37,400 nucleotides of DNA from Phycisphaeraceae bacterium (lineage in GTDB: Bacteria > Planctomycetota > Phycisphaerae > Phycisphaerales > Phycisphaeraceae), in the NCBI GenBank assembly GCA_029260635.1, contig JAJDCW010000268.1, positions 1 to 37,400 of the forward strand. Direction: 5' to 3'. This document shows, piece by piece, positions 17,228 to 25,176 of the stretch (the first letter of the stretch is position 1; every line of letters starts with the position of its first letter). The translations under genes and the position numbers were made by a program. The notes beneath the pieces were generated by a model. That model worked only from the letters and a program-made list of their open reading frames with translations. It was not told the origin of the DNA and did no database searches.

Positions 17228-17800
17228 TTATTCGGGAACCGGCTGAGAGGTGGGAATAGTCAGCGGCCGGCTGGCCATAGTCCGCAATAGTTCCAGGGGG
17301 GGATCCGGGTGCTCCGCGGTGAGGCGTTCGAACAAAGCTTCGCCCCTGGCCAGGATCGGGCCTTCATCCTCATAGTAAGGGTATGACTTGCGCGTGTCGT
17401 TCTCTTTGTAGGCCACAGGGCGGTGAGGGAAGCTGTCACCGGTGGCGAAGTCGTGGAGGAGGATGATGCGGTTGGGCGCGACCACTTGAGCCAGGCCGAC
17501 CAGATCGCCGTCGTTCGCAATATAGGTCACAAACTCCGGCGGCGGCGAGGTCCGCGGGAGCGTGCCGAAGAAGGCGTGGTCAATCAGCGTCTGCCCCTCC
17601 GCATCGACGTGGTAGTGCAACGACAGCGTCCGCTGTGAGTTGGGTTCTACTGTGATCCGTATCGCACGATCATTGCCCAGGTCCAGCGTCTTGAGCACAA
17701 CCGGCTCGGGCGCGGTGCTTTGTCGCATGCGGGTGAAGAACGACACCGCCAGGACCATCAGCAGGATAAAGACAACCATCGTGAGGATGCGCGGATTCAT
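17228..17800 (-). CDS. Hypothetical protein with N-terminal membrane anchor
   Basis: 190 residues. The N-terminus (NPRILTMVVFILLMVLAVSFF) is a single membrane helix or uncleaved signal, so most of the protein is probably periplasmic. The body has beta-like segments (AIRITVEPNSQRTLSLHYHV, EFVTYIANDGDLVGLAQVV, RIILLHDFATGDSFPHRPVA) and a Pro-rich tail. I do not recognise a family. It is convergent with the K+ channel gene (61-nt gap). Normal codon use and the clear helix support a real gene. Confidence 0.7.
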   Translation of the reverse strand: MNPRILTMVVFILLMVLAVSFFTRMRQSTAPEPVVLKTLDLGNDRAIRITVEPNSQRTLSLHYHVDAEGQTLIDHAFFGTLPRTSPPPEFVTYIANDGDLVGLAQVVAPNRIILLHDFATGDSFPHRPVAYKENDTRKSYPYYEDEGPILARGEALFERLTAEHPDPPLELLRTMASRPLTIPTSQPVPE

Positions 17801-17861
17801 CCCGATACGATAGGCGATTTCGTCGGCACGTCTAGCTGACGACCGATCAGCCGATATGAAG

Positions 17862-17893
17862 TAAAAAGAAAAAGAGCCTCATCCCTGAGGCTC
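17862..17893 (-). terminator. Intrinsic terminator after the GT2 gene at 17953
   Basis: On the minus strand an 8-bp perfect stem GAGCCTCA-GGGA-TGAGGCTC is followed directly by TTTTTCTTTTTA. It lies about 60 nt past the stop of the glycosyltransferase and upstream of the gene ending at 17228, so it should end the GT2 transcript. Confidence 0.85.
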
Positions 17894-17952
17894 CTCTTCA
17901 CGTAGAGAGAATCCGTGTGTCCCGACCCTCAGGGTCGGCGGCCGGCTTGGGA

Positions 17953-18891
17953 TCACGCGGCACGGCGGGCAGGTGTATCGACCCGGCCTGCCGAGGAATC
18001 CACCGGGTGGGCGACGCCCTTGAGAAGCGTCTGCCGGTAGTGTTCATTCGCCAGCCACCAGGGGCGACGAAGCAATTGACACCAGAGATCGCCACGGGAC
18101 TGGCTTGCCAGTGTCTCGGAGCGGGCCAGGGTGTAGATCCGACGGCGTTCGTCGATATTGCTCCACAGGGCGTGCCGCTGGTCAAACGGCAGACGGTCGG
18201 CGTAGCGGGCCGCGGCGTCGATGTATTCGCTGCCGCTGGCAAGTGTGTTCTGTGCGCTGTGGCTGTGGGCGTGTTCGCGGTGTGCAGAGAGAGCCGAGGG
18301 CAGGATCGTCGGCGAAATACCCTGCGCGATCTGCCGACAGTTCAGTTCGTAATTCCAGGCGAAGCGCATCTGTGAGTCATACCGGCCGTAGGAATCAAAT
18401 ACACTTCTGCGGTAGAACGTGGTGCAGTTTGGCAGGAAACCTGAGTCGTGCATCAGGAAACCGGCCATGTCTTTTGGGCGTGTGGCGTTGAGTTGCCCGA
18501 GTTGTTCATCCAGTTCACCAACCCGGATGCAGTGCCCCACCACCCAGGTGGGTTCGTCGGGCTGGGTCATGCGATTGGCGACACGCTCGAGGGTGCCGGG
18601 CAGGTACAGGTCGTCCGCGTTGAGGACCGCGATGATGTCGCCGGTCGCGTGCTGGATCGCCTGGTTCAGGGCGTCGGCCGGGCCGGCGTCGGGCTCGCTC
18701 CGCCAGTAGGCCAGGTCGTCTTCGTAGAGCTTGATGATCTCTTTGCTGCCGTCGTCGGACCCGCCATCAATCACGATGTATTCGAGGTTCTCGTACCCCT
18801 GGTCAAGCACGCTGCAGATGGCGCGTTCCAGGTAGTCGGCCTGGTTCAGGCTGGGGGTGATCACGGTGATGCGGGGTGTCTTGTCGGGCAT
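17953..18891 (-). CDS. Glycosyltransferase family 2
   Basis: 312 residues, GT-A fold at the N-terminus: PRITVITPSLNQADYLERAI, IDGGSDDGS (42-49) and a nucleotide-sugar/metal motif NADD (91-94). The family moves a sugar from a nucleotide donor to a growing glycan. Donor and acceptor are unknown. A C-terminal motif RRPWWL (275-280) is shared with the GT2 at 21674 (277-282), which also has a similar N-terminus (PRITLITPSFNQ, IDGGSSDDS), so the two are paralogues. The last residues are PARRAA, the Ala-Ala ending seen across this locus. AAGGA 7 nt before the ATG supports the start. It diverges from the FkbM gene at 19101 and has its own terminator. Confidence 0.93.
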   Translation of the reverse strand: MPDKTPRITVITPSLNQADYLERAICSVLDQGYENLEYIVIDGGSDDGSKEIIKLYEDDLAYWRSEPDAGPADALNQAIQHATGDIIAVLNADDLYLPGTLERVANRMTQPDEPTWVVGHCIRVGELDEQLGQLNATRPKDMAGFLMHDSGFLPNCTTFYRRSVFDSYGRYDSQMRFAWNYELNCRQIAQGISPTILPSALSAHREHAHSHSAQNTLASGSEYIDAAARYADRLPFDQRHALWSNIDERRRIYTLARSETLASQSRGDLWCQLLRRPWWLANEHYRQTLLKGVAHPVDSSAGRVDTPARRAA

Positions 18892-18967
18892 GGCGTTTCC
18901 TTTAACTAACGTCTACACACATGGGATCGACACGCCAGTAGGGCGACTTAACATCCCAGACAAAAAA

Positions 18968-19069
18968 ATCGTCACAACCGTCACAGCCGGAACGCCCCCA
19001 CCGTGATTCGCCGCAAACCCGGATTTTCGGTGAAGCCGGGGTCGGTTTGTGACGATGATGACGGCTGTG
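18968..19069. repeat. Interleaved inverted repeats in the GT2-FkbM divergent region
   Basis: Two complementary pairs alternate: ATCGTCACAA (18968-18977) with TTGTGACGAT (19047-19056), and CACAGCCG (18982-18989) with CGGCTGTG (19062-19069). The order A-B-A'-B' is that of a pseudoknot, not of a nested hairpin. GTCACA occurs twice 9 bp apart on the left and TGTGAC once on the right, so protein-binding half sites are the alternative. This region lies between the two divergent starts (18891 and 19101). Confidence 0.5.
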
Positions 19070-19100
19070 TGGGCCCCGCGCGCACTCTCTCGAGCAGCTT

Positions 19101-19943
19101 ATGCCGATAACAACCCACCTTAAATCTTCGCTGAACCGAAGCGTTTTCCGCGCCAAGCAGTTCGTCCACCGCGCGAAATGGTCGGCGGACCTGAGCACAC
19201 TGTTGCAGTTTTATCGGACACGCTCGGGGATAAGAAAAATACACGCGCGTTTCAACGGCCAGACCTACACACTGCACGTCCGGGGCGGGACGCTGGACGC
19301 CGCGATCTTCGAGCAGATCCTCTGTGAGGGTTCGGAATACCGTCTGCCAGTCGAGGTCCAGCCCAAGGTCATCTTCGACATCGGGGCCAACATCGGGGCG
19401 TCCGCGGTCTACTTCGCGGCTCGCTACCCGGACGCAAGGATCTACTGCTTCGAGCCCCTGCCCCAGAACATCGAGCTACTCAGAAAGAACGTCGCCCCCT
19501 TCGGGGACCGCGTCACCGTCGTGCCCATGGGGCTCGGCAAAAACGAGGGCAGCTTCGACTACCACCCTTCTGATGACCCCGCCAACTTCGGCGGCGGCAC
19601 GTTCCACGACGTAGGCTGTGACGACTCAGAATGCGTGAAGCTCCCGGTGACCACGCTGACGAAGTACTGCCGGGAGAACAGGATCGATCAGATCGACGTG
19701 ATGAAGATCGACACGGAAGGCGCGGAGTGGTCGGTCATCGCGGGGATGCCCGGGGACCTGCTTGCCGGTCTTGAGGTATTGCTAGGCGAGTTGCACAGCG
19801 TCGACGACTGGCGTGTCTTTGAGGCGCTGACACCCACACACACGCTCTCGTACGAGAAGCCCGTCGGCTGTGCGTGCTACCCGTTCTGGGCGTTCGGGAG
19901 GGAACATAAAAACGGCTCTATCGCGTTGCGCCAGGCCGCCTGA
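19101..19943 (+). CDS. FkbM-family methyltransferase
   Basis: 280 residues. The S-adenosylmethionine-binding motif VIFDIGANIGASAVYFAARY (about 90-109) is followed by IYCFEPLPQNIELLRKNV. Motif DVMKIDTEGAEWSVIAGM is typical of the FkbM family. These enzymes methylate hydroxyl groups, often on sugars or natural products. A second FkbM gene lies at 23451, so two methylation steps on the polymer are plausible. The protein ends in SIALRQAA. Its 3' end overlaps the convergent SBBP gene by 26 nt in antisense. The ribosome site is weak. Confidence 0.9.
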   Translation: MPITTHLKSSLNRSVFRAKQFVHRAKWSADLSTLLQFYRTRSGIRKIHARFNGQTYTLHVRGGTLDAAIFEQILCEGSEYRLPVEVQPKVIFDIGANIGASAVYFAARYPDARIYCFEPLPQNIELLRKNVAPFGDRVTVVPMGLGKNEGSFDYHPSDDPANFGGGTFHDVGCDDSECVKLPVTTLTKYCRENRIDQIDVMKIDTEGAEWSVIAGMPGDLLAGLEVLLGELHSVDDWRVFEALTPTHTLSYEKPVGCACYPFWAFGREHKNGSIALRQAA

Positions 19944-21468
19944 AATCTGAAAGTACTACTAAACATGCAGTCATCAAGCCGATGGTCGATGGTTCTGGGA
20001 TTGATAACTGAGCCGGCGCTGCCGCGTTCCAGTTACTCAAAATAATATTGAGGTCGTCGATACCTACAAACCCATCACCGCTTGGATCGGCCAACAGTTC
20101 ATTTACTGGTAAGATCTGGTTCCAGGCCCCTAATATCATCATAAGATCATCGACACCGACAAACCCGTCACCGTTGAGATCGCCTGCTAGTGGGGCTACA
20201 AGCTTAATTAGAAAAGCATCATATCCCCCTTCATTTACACCATCGAAACTTCCCCCTGTGTACCCGCTAATGTAGATATTACCTTCACTATCCACATCCA
20301 TCGATGTACTTTCGTCAAAACCAGTGGTGCCGAGTTGCTGGGACCACAGTTTGGAACCCATCGAGTCGAATTTGATTAGAAATGCATCATAGATCCCACC
20401 CACGTGCGGCCCGGCAAGGTCGTGACCCGTACCGCCAGTGATGTAGACGCCGCCCATCTGGTCTACCGCCACGGAATAGCTGGCTTCAGATGAGGACGTA
20501 CCCACTTGACGAGACCATAACTCAGTGCCGTCCGGGTCAAACTTCGTGAGGTAAACATCCGAAAACCCCTGGTTAACTCCCGCATAATTACCCGAGGTGA
20601 AACCTGTAATAAAAACATTACCCGCATTATCTACTACTACGGATGTGCTGTTGTCACGAGACGCCGTACCAATCTGGCGGACCCAAAGATCGTCTCCAGA
20701 AGGATCAAATTTAGCAACAAAGGCATCATCAAAACCTGCATTGGGACCACCAAGATTACTGAATGTGGAACCACTGATAAACACGTTACCCGCATTATCC
20801 ACGGACACAGAACGGGCCACATCGTTATCCTGGGTACCTATCTGACGTGACCAGATTTCCTCACCGAGTACATTATACTTAATGAGGAAAGCATCGGCAT
20901 GACCCGAATGCGGTCCGCCGAGGCTACCACTCGCTGACCCGCTTACATACACATTGTCAGAATCATCTACATCCAGAGCAAATCCATAATCCTGATTGAT
21001 TGATCCAAGCCACTTCGACCACAATTCAACTCCACTTGGGTCGAACTTAGTCAGATAGGCGTCGTGATAGCTGTAGCCAGGATTAGGACCATCTATATTG
21101 CCCTTGCTATAACCTGTAATATAAGTGCTTCCAGTACTATCAACAGCCACTGAAAAACTATTGTCATCGTCCCTGGTACCGCTGTGGCGGGTCCATTGCT
21201 CGATGCCGAAGGAATCGTACTTGGTCAAAAACACATCTCGTTCACCAAGGCCTGGACCTCCCAGGTCACCCGTCGTAAAGCCACTAATGAATACATTACC
21301 CAATAGATCAACGGCGATGGCGTTACTCCCATCTGATTCCGTTGAGCCGATCTGCCTGATCCATTCAACTTGATACGGCTGCTCCGCAAAGGCATACCCG
21401 GTCCCAGCCAGAGACACACACACTGGCATTACGCTGACCGCGCGAACCAACCATGAAACTTGAAACAA
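19918..21468 (-). CDS. Secreted SBBP-repeat propeller with dockerin and PEP-CTERM anchor
   Basis: About 516 residues from a TTG at 21468, preceded by GGAGG at 6 nt. A GTG one codon earlier and ATG 21519 or 21567 are alternatives, but the TTG gives a clean signal peptide ending GTGYAFA. Seven repeats of about 56 residues follow, each with the pattern xxWxRQIGT, SVAVDxxGNVFISG, GGPNxG and DAFLxKFDxxG. These are SBBP repeats and suggest a seven-bladed beta-propeller. Next are two EF-hand-like dockerin motifs (GDLNGDGFVGVDDL and DPSGDGFVGIDDLN). IPEPSTIGLMTACLVVLSDF and RRPG form a PEP-CTERM anchor. The gene is richer in A and T than its neighbours and splits the polysaccharide locus. Probably a cell-surface protein; no ligand known. 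Confidence 0.88.
   Translation of the reverse strand: MFQVSWLVRAVSVMPVCVSLAGTGYAFAEQPYQVEWIRQIGSTESDGSNAIAVDLLGNVFISGFTTGDLGGPGLGERDVFLTKYDSFGIEQWTRHSGTRDDDNSFSVAVDSTGSTYITGYSKGNIDGPNPGYSYHDAYLTKFDPSGVELWSKWLGSINQDYGFALDVDDSDNVYVSGSASGSLGGPHSGHADAFLIKYNVLGEEIWSRQIGTQDNDVARSVSVDNAGNVFISGSTFSNLGGPNAGFDDAFVAKFDPSGDDLWVRQIGTASRDNSTSVVVDNAGNVFITGFTSGNYAGVNQGFSDVYLTKFDPDGTELWSRQVGTSSSEASYSVAVDQMGGVYITGGTGHDLAGPHVGGIYDAFLIKFDSMGSKLWSQQLGTTGFDESTSMDVDSEGNIYISGYTGGSFDGVNEGGYDAFLIKLVAPLAGDLNGDGFVGVDDLMMILGAWNQILPVNELLADPSGDGFVGIDDLNIILSNWNAAAPAQLSIPEPSTIGLMTACLVVLSDFRRPGATR
20200..21369 (-). repeat. Seven tandem SBBP repeats (protein level)
   Basis: Seven units of about 56 codons within the gene at 19918-21468, sharing W(S/V)RQ(I/V)GT and (V/I)F(I/V)(S/T)G cores. 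Identity is visible at the protein level but the DNA has diverged, so the array is old rather than a recent expansion. Confidence 0.85.
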
Positions 21469-21673
21469 CACTTGCCTCCAAATGTTACACGGAGCAAATC
21501 CTACAATACTTAGATCCATAATTATATTACGGGACACACTTTGCTCGATCAAGCAATATACGGGCATATTCTAAATATAATGTTTGAAGCAACGTCTTAA
21601 GTATATATTGTTTGTTTTGCCTCTTTAACCCCTGATGCTTGGACACAACATCGACCACGATGAGGGCTATGAT

Positions 21674-22573
21674 TCACGCCGCCTTGCGGTTACTGTGCAT
21701 GATGGCCTGACGCACCTGATGCGACAGCAGCCACCACGGTCGGCGGACCACCTCGGGCCAGACCTGGCCCTTCGTGTCGTGGATCATGCAGGCACGCCGC
21801 ATGTAGCCCAGACGCCGCTGGAAACGCAGCCGTTGTGGGAGTGGGAGCGATCGGGCGTACCCGCTTTCAACCTTGATGTGCTCACGGGTGAAGCCGATCG
21901 GCATCGCGCAGCTCTTGCTGGATTCGTGCAGGCGGTAGGTCGCCAGCGCGGTCCCGATCAGCGTGGGCTTACGGCCGGTCTCGATCAGACGCAGCCAGAA
22001 CTCGAAGTCCATGCAGTAGTGCAGCGATTCATCGAGTACACCAAGCAGGTCGTGCAGCGAACGACGCCAGAACACCCCGGGTTGGGGAAGATTAAAGGGT
22101 TTGTCTTCGTCACGGAGCAGCAGGCCGGGGATGGTGAAGTCGCCGCAAGGCATAACTGTTTCTGAAACGACGCCGGCGGTATCGATCACCTGGCAGGCCC
22201 CGGCGATCCAGTCGTCATGCGGATTCATGGCGAAGTGTCCACCGATTTTTTCCAATGCGCCGGGCAGGAGCGTATCATCCGAGCAGAGCCAACCGACGAT
22301 CTCGCCGTCAGAAAGGGCGAGGCCTTTATTGATCGCGTCGGTCTGCCCGTTGTCGGGCTCGATCACCGCGAAGTCCAATCGATCGCGGTACTTCTCGATG
22401 ATCTTGTAGGAGTCGTCGCTGGACCCGCCGTCGATAATGCCGTATTGGAGGTTGGGATAATTCTGATCCAACACACTGTTGATCGTTTCTTCCAGGAAAG
22501 GTTCCTGGTTGAAGCTGGGCGTGATGAGCGTGATACGCGGCAGATCGGTTGCGCCAGGCAATGGCTTGGTCAT
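21674..22573 (-). CDS. Glycosyltransferase family 2
   Basis: 299 residues. LPRITLITPSFNQEPFLEET, IDGGSSDDS (48-55) and CSDD (97-100) mark a GT-A family 2 enzyme. A later EFWLRLIETGRKPTLI segment is also usual in the family. RRPWWL (277-282) near the C-terminus is shared with the GT2 at 17953. The ATG overlaps the stop of the upstream gene (ATGA), so translation is probably coupled. It is the last gene of the tightly packed minus-strand run. It ends NRKAA although no gene follows closely. Donor and acceptor unknown. Confidence 0.93.
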   Translation of the reverse strand: MTKPLPGATDLPRITLITPSFNQEPFLEETINSVLDQNYPNLQYGIIDGGSSDDSYKIIEKYRDRLDFAVIEPDNGQTDAINKGLALSDGEIVGWLCSDDTLLPGALEKIGGHFAMNPHDDWIAGACQVIDTAGVVSETVMPCGDFTIPGLLLRDEDKPFNLPQPGVFWRRSLHDLLGVLDESLHYCMDFEFWLRLIETGRKPTLIGTALATYRLHESSKSCAMPIGFTREHIKVESGYARSLPLPQRLRFQRRLGYMRRACMIHDTKGQVWPEVVRRPWWLLSHQVRQAIMHSNRKAA

Positions 22574-23454
22574 GCGGCCACCCTCCCCGGTTGAGAACGA
22601 GCGGATGATTCTGTGACGTTTGGCAGCGCGTGCTCATCGGGGCGTTCCGAAGGGGCCCCGCGCCACTGGTAATATAGCGTCAGCCAGTTGCTTGCCAGGA
22701 TGTAGCCGAAGTAGATCCCGCTGAGCAGCCAGCCACGCAGGCCGATACGCCAGCCGTCGAAATCCTTGAGTGTCTTCTTCAGCTCAATCAACGGGGTGAT
22801 GAACGCACTCCTGAAACCAAACCGACCGCCCTGGGCGACTATCGCGGCCGCTTCGGTGTGGGAATAGCGCACGAAGTGCTTGTGCAGCAGGTCCGAATAT
22901 GAATCGGACCAGTAATGCTGCATGTGGTTGTCGTTGATATGCGGGATGCGGACACCCTTCTGGCCGGGGTTCAGCTCACTGATGCGGTTGCACAGCGGCA
23001 GGAGAGCGCAGCGGTCGCGGTGGATGAGTCGCTGCTTGAACGTGAGTGTGCCCCAGACCGTGCCGGTGAGTCGTTTGCCCTTGAAGTAGAACCACATGGG
23101 CAGGCTGAACGCCCCGGCGTCGGGGTGTGTCTGCATGGCTGTACGTATGTCGTCCGCCAACGCTTGCGGGATCACCTCGTCGGGATCGACCAGCAGGACC
23201 CAGTCGTGGCTGGCCAGTTTCGCAGCGGCGACACGGGTCGGCTCGGCGATCGGGCAGGCGTCCACGTGCATCACACGGTCTGCCAGGCCCCGAGCGATCT
23301 CAGGCGAGCCATCCGACGATTCCATGTTGACCGCGATCACCTCGTCGCACCAGCGCAGGGCACGCAGGCACCGGCCGATGTGCTTCTTCTCGTTGCGGAA
23401 GATGACGATGGCGGAGATCGCCGAGCGATCCGGGTTGGCGGGCAGGTCGGTCAT
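22570..23454 (-). CDS. Glycosyltransferase family 2, WaaE/KdtX-like
   Basis: 294 residues. ISAIVIFRNEKKHIGRCLRAL, CDEVIAVNMESSDGSPEIA and DWVLLVDPDEVIP resemble the branch of GT2 that includes the lipopolysaccharide core glucosyltransferase WaaE. WKQ-like acceptor regions are replaced by MWFYFKGKRLTGTVWG and FKQRLIHRDR. A hydrophobic C-terminal part (GWLLSGIYFGYILASNWLTL) may sit at the membrane. Start and stop overlap both neighbours by 4 nt; AGG 8 nt before the ATG lies inside the upstream gene. The protein ends PGRVAA. Confidence 0.88.
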   Translation of the reverse strand: MTDLPANPDRSAISAIVIFRNEKKHIGRCLRALRWCDEVIAVNMESSDGSPEIARGLADRVMHVDACPIAEPTRVAAAKLASHDWVLLVDPDEVIPQALADDIRTAMQTHPDAGAFSLPMWFYFKGKRLTGTVWGTLTFKQRLIHRDRCALLPLCNRISELNPGQKGVRIPHINDNHMQHYWSDSYSDLLHKHFVRYSHTEAAAIVAQGGRFGFRSAFITPLIELKKTLKDFDGWRIGLRGWLLSGIYFGYILASNWLTLYYQWRGAPSERPDEHALPNVTESSARSQPGRVAA

Positions 23455-24239
23455 GCGGCTTGCCTAAGCTCCTGTGACCGAGCGTCTGGGTCGGGGACAT
23501 ACAGCGCGTCACCCGATCCAATACTTCCCTCGGGCAGGTGGGTGCAGATGTTGTAAAGGTTGAACAGCTTGTAGCCCCGGCTACGCAAGAAGACATCGAT
23601 CTCGCCAAATGTGGCGGAGCCCTCATAGAACGGGACGTAGTTGATCTCCAAATAGATGCACGCGACACCGGCCTGCAACAGCCGTTCAGCGCCTCGCAAC
23701 GCTTCCAGCTCATACCCCTGGAGGTCGAGCTTGAGGATATCGACACGCTTCAGGCCCGAGTTGGCGAACCAGTCGTCCAGCGAAATGGCTTTCAGCTCAC
23801 GGACCTCTTTAACCTGTGTCACCGCATCGAAGTACCGCTCGCTGTTCTCATTACGTGGCAGGATAGAGCTGGTCATCGGCGAGTCGTTGATAAACATCTT
23901 CAGCGTCTGCGTCTTGCTCGAGAGCGCCAGCTGGTGACGTTCGCCGGGGATATCCGCGAGGTTTTGCTTGAGTTTCGGGAACAGGTCCGCGTTGGGCTCG
24001 AAGGCGTGGACCTGCATACCCGGGAAACGATCGAGGAACCGCTGGGCCATCTGCCCGTCGTGGGCCCCGCCGTCCACGAAGACCAGACCGCTCTGGTTAT
24101 CGGGGAGGTTGCGTGCGACCGCGTCCATCCAGTCGTGCGGGGAGAAGGACGTGCTGACCGGGTTCCGCCAGCGTTTCCAGGCCGCGAGCAAAAGCCAGTA
24201 CTTTTTCTTGATCGGCGTCAGGTTCATCATGGTTCTCAT
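23451..24239 (-). CDS. FkbM-family methyltransferase
   Basis: 262 residues. LVFVDGGAHDGQMAQRFLD is the cofactor-binding motif, MQVHAFEPNADLFPKLKQNL the acidic second motif. VDILKLDLQGYELEALRGAERLL and ACIYLEINYVPFYEGSATF are typical of FkbM methyltransferases. It probably methylates a sugar hydroxyl of the polymer. It starts 3 nt after the stop of the gene upstream and overlaps the next gene by 4 nt. The tail reads ARSQELRQAA, identical in its last four residues to the other FkbM protein (19101), though the two C-terminal regions otherwise differ. Confidence 0.92.
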   Translation of the reverse strand: MRTMMNLTPIKKKYWLLLAAWKRWRNPVSTSFSPHDWMDAVARNLPDNQSGLVFVDGGAHDGQMAQRFLDRFPGMQVHAFEPNADLFPKLKQNLADIPGERHQLALSSKTQTLKMFINDSPMTSSILPRNENSERYFDAVTQVKEVRELKAISLDDWFANSGLKRVDILKLDLQGYELEALRGAERLLQAGVACIYLEINYVPFYEGSATFGEIDVFLRSRGYKLFNLYNICTHLPEGSIGSGDALYVPDPDARSQELRQAA

Positions 24240-24242
24240 GTG

Positions 24243-25172
24243 TTAAGCGGCCAGTGCCCAGTAGGCCACCTTCCAGGTCTGTGGGGAGAGCGGCGCATGC
24301 TTAAGTGCTGTGGTGGCGTGTTTGATCGCGAGTGTCTTGTTGCCGGCGTGGATCGCGTAGCACGCCCAGTTGCGGTAGTGCTCCGCAGCAGATTGCTTAG
24401 GAGCGAGGTCCGGGCGAACCGATCCCGCGTCGAACTTCTCCGCGATACCGCGCCGCGTGTAAGCCTCGGACAGCACGTCCTTGAGCCTTTCACACATCAG
24501 CGCGTAGTTACGGAAACAGACGCTCTGGACATGTCGACGGTAGGTGTATAGGTACATCGGGAGATTGCTAACCCTGCCGTATTCAGCCAGACGCAGGAAC
24601 AGGTCCAGGTCTTCGACCCAGTCGGTGCCTTCGCGCCACCCCCCCACTTCTCGCAACGCGTCGGCGCGCATCATCAGGCTGGCGTGGACCAACACACTGG
24701 CGTCGCCCTTGAGCAACCCGGCATCGATGGTTTCATGATCCGTCGGCGGCTCCTGAGAGCCGGCGGGCGAACCGAACGGGTCGGTCCGCTGCACCCAGGT
24801 GCCCACGGCAACACAGCGGGCGTGCTCATCCAGGTACGTTACCTGTTTGGCGAATCGCACTTCGGCACACCAGTCATCTGCATCCATCCGTGCGATGTAT
24901 TCGCCGTGCGCCGCCTCCATCGCGTCGTTAAGCGCGCCGACGATCCCGGTGTTGGGTCGAGAGATCACACGGACCCGCTTCTGACGGTTGGCGTAATCAT
25001 GCAGGATCGCTAGCGACGTATCGGTGCAGCCATCGTCGACACAGATCAGCTCCCAATCATCAAATGTCTGCGCGAGGATGCAGTCGATCGCTTCGACCAG
25101 GTAGGCCTGGGCGTTGTAGACCGGCATCAGCACGGACACGCGGGGCGGTTTATTTAGACTGTCCGATGTCAC
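24243..25172 (-). CDS. Glycosyltransferase family 2
   Basis: 309 residues from a GTG at 25172; a longer in-frame start at 25283 would overlap the upstream gene by over 100 nt and add residues of no GT character. PPRVSVLMPVYNAQAYLVEA, VDDGCTDTS and MDADDW are the family 2 motifs. GGWREGTDWVEDLDLFLRL is the usual acceptor-side segment. The GTG lies 4 nt past the preceding stop. The C-terminus is helical and ends AYWALAA, which in its last four residues equals the end of the E. coli ssrA tag. Confidence 0.9.
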   Translation of the reverse strand: MTSDSLNKPPRVSVLMPVYNAQAYLVEAIDCILAQTFDDWELICVDDGCTDTSLAILHDYANRQKRVRVISRPNTGIVGALNDAMEAAHGEYIARMDADDWCAEVRFAKQVTYLDEHARCVAVGTWVQRTDPFGSPAGSQEPPTDHETIDAGLLKGDASVLVHASLMMRADALREVGGWREGTDWVEDLDLFLRLAEYGRVSNLPMYLYTYRRHVQSVCFRNYALMCERLKDVLSEAYTRRGIAEKFDAGSVRPDLAPKQSAAEHYRNWACYAIHAGNKTLAIKHATTALKHAPLSPQTWKVAYWALAA

Positions 25173-25176
25173 TTGG

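Noticed and set aside
20200-21369. Regular repeats that might suggest a CRISPR or DNA satellite array
   Set aside because: Periodicity is in the protein (about 56 codons) with diverged DNA and no uniform spacers.
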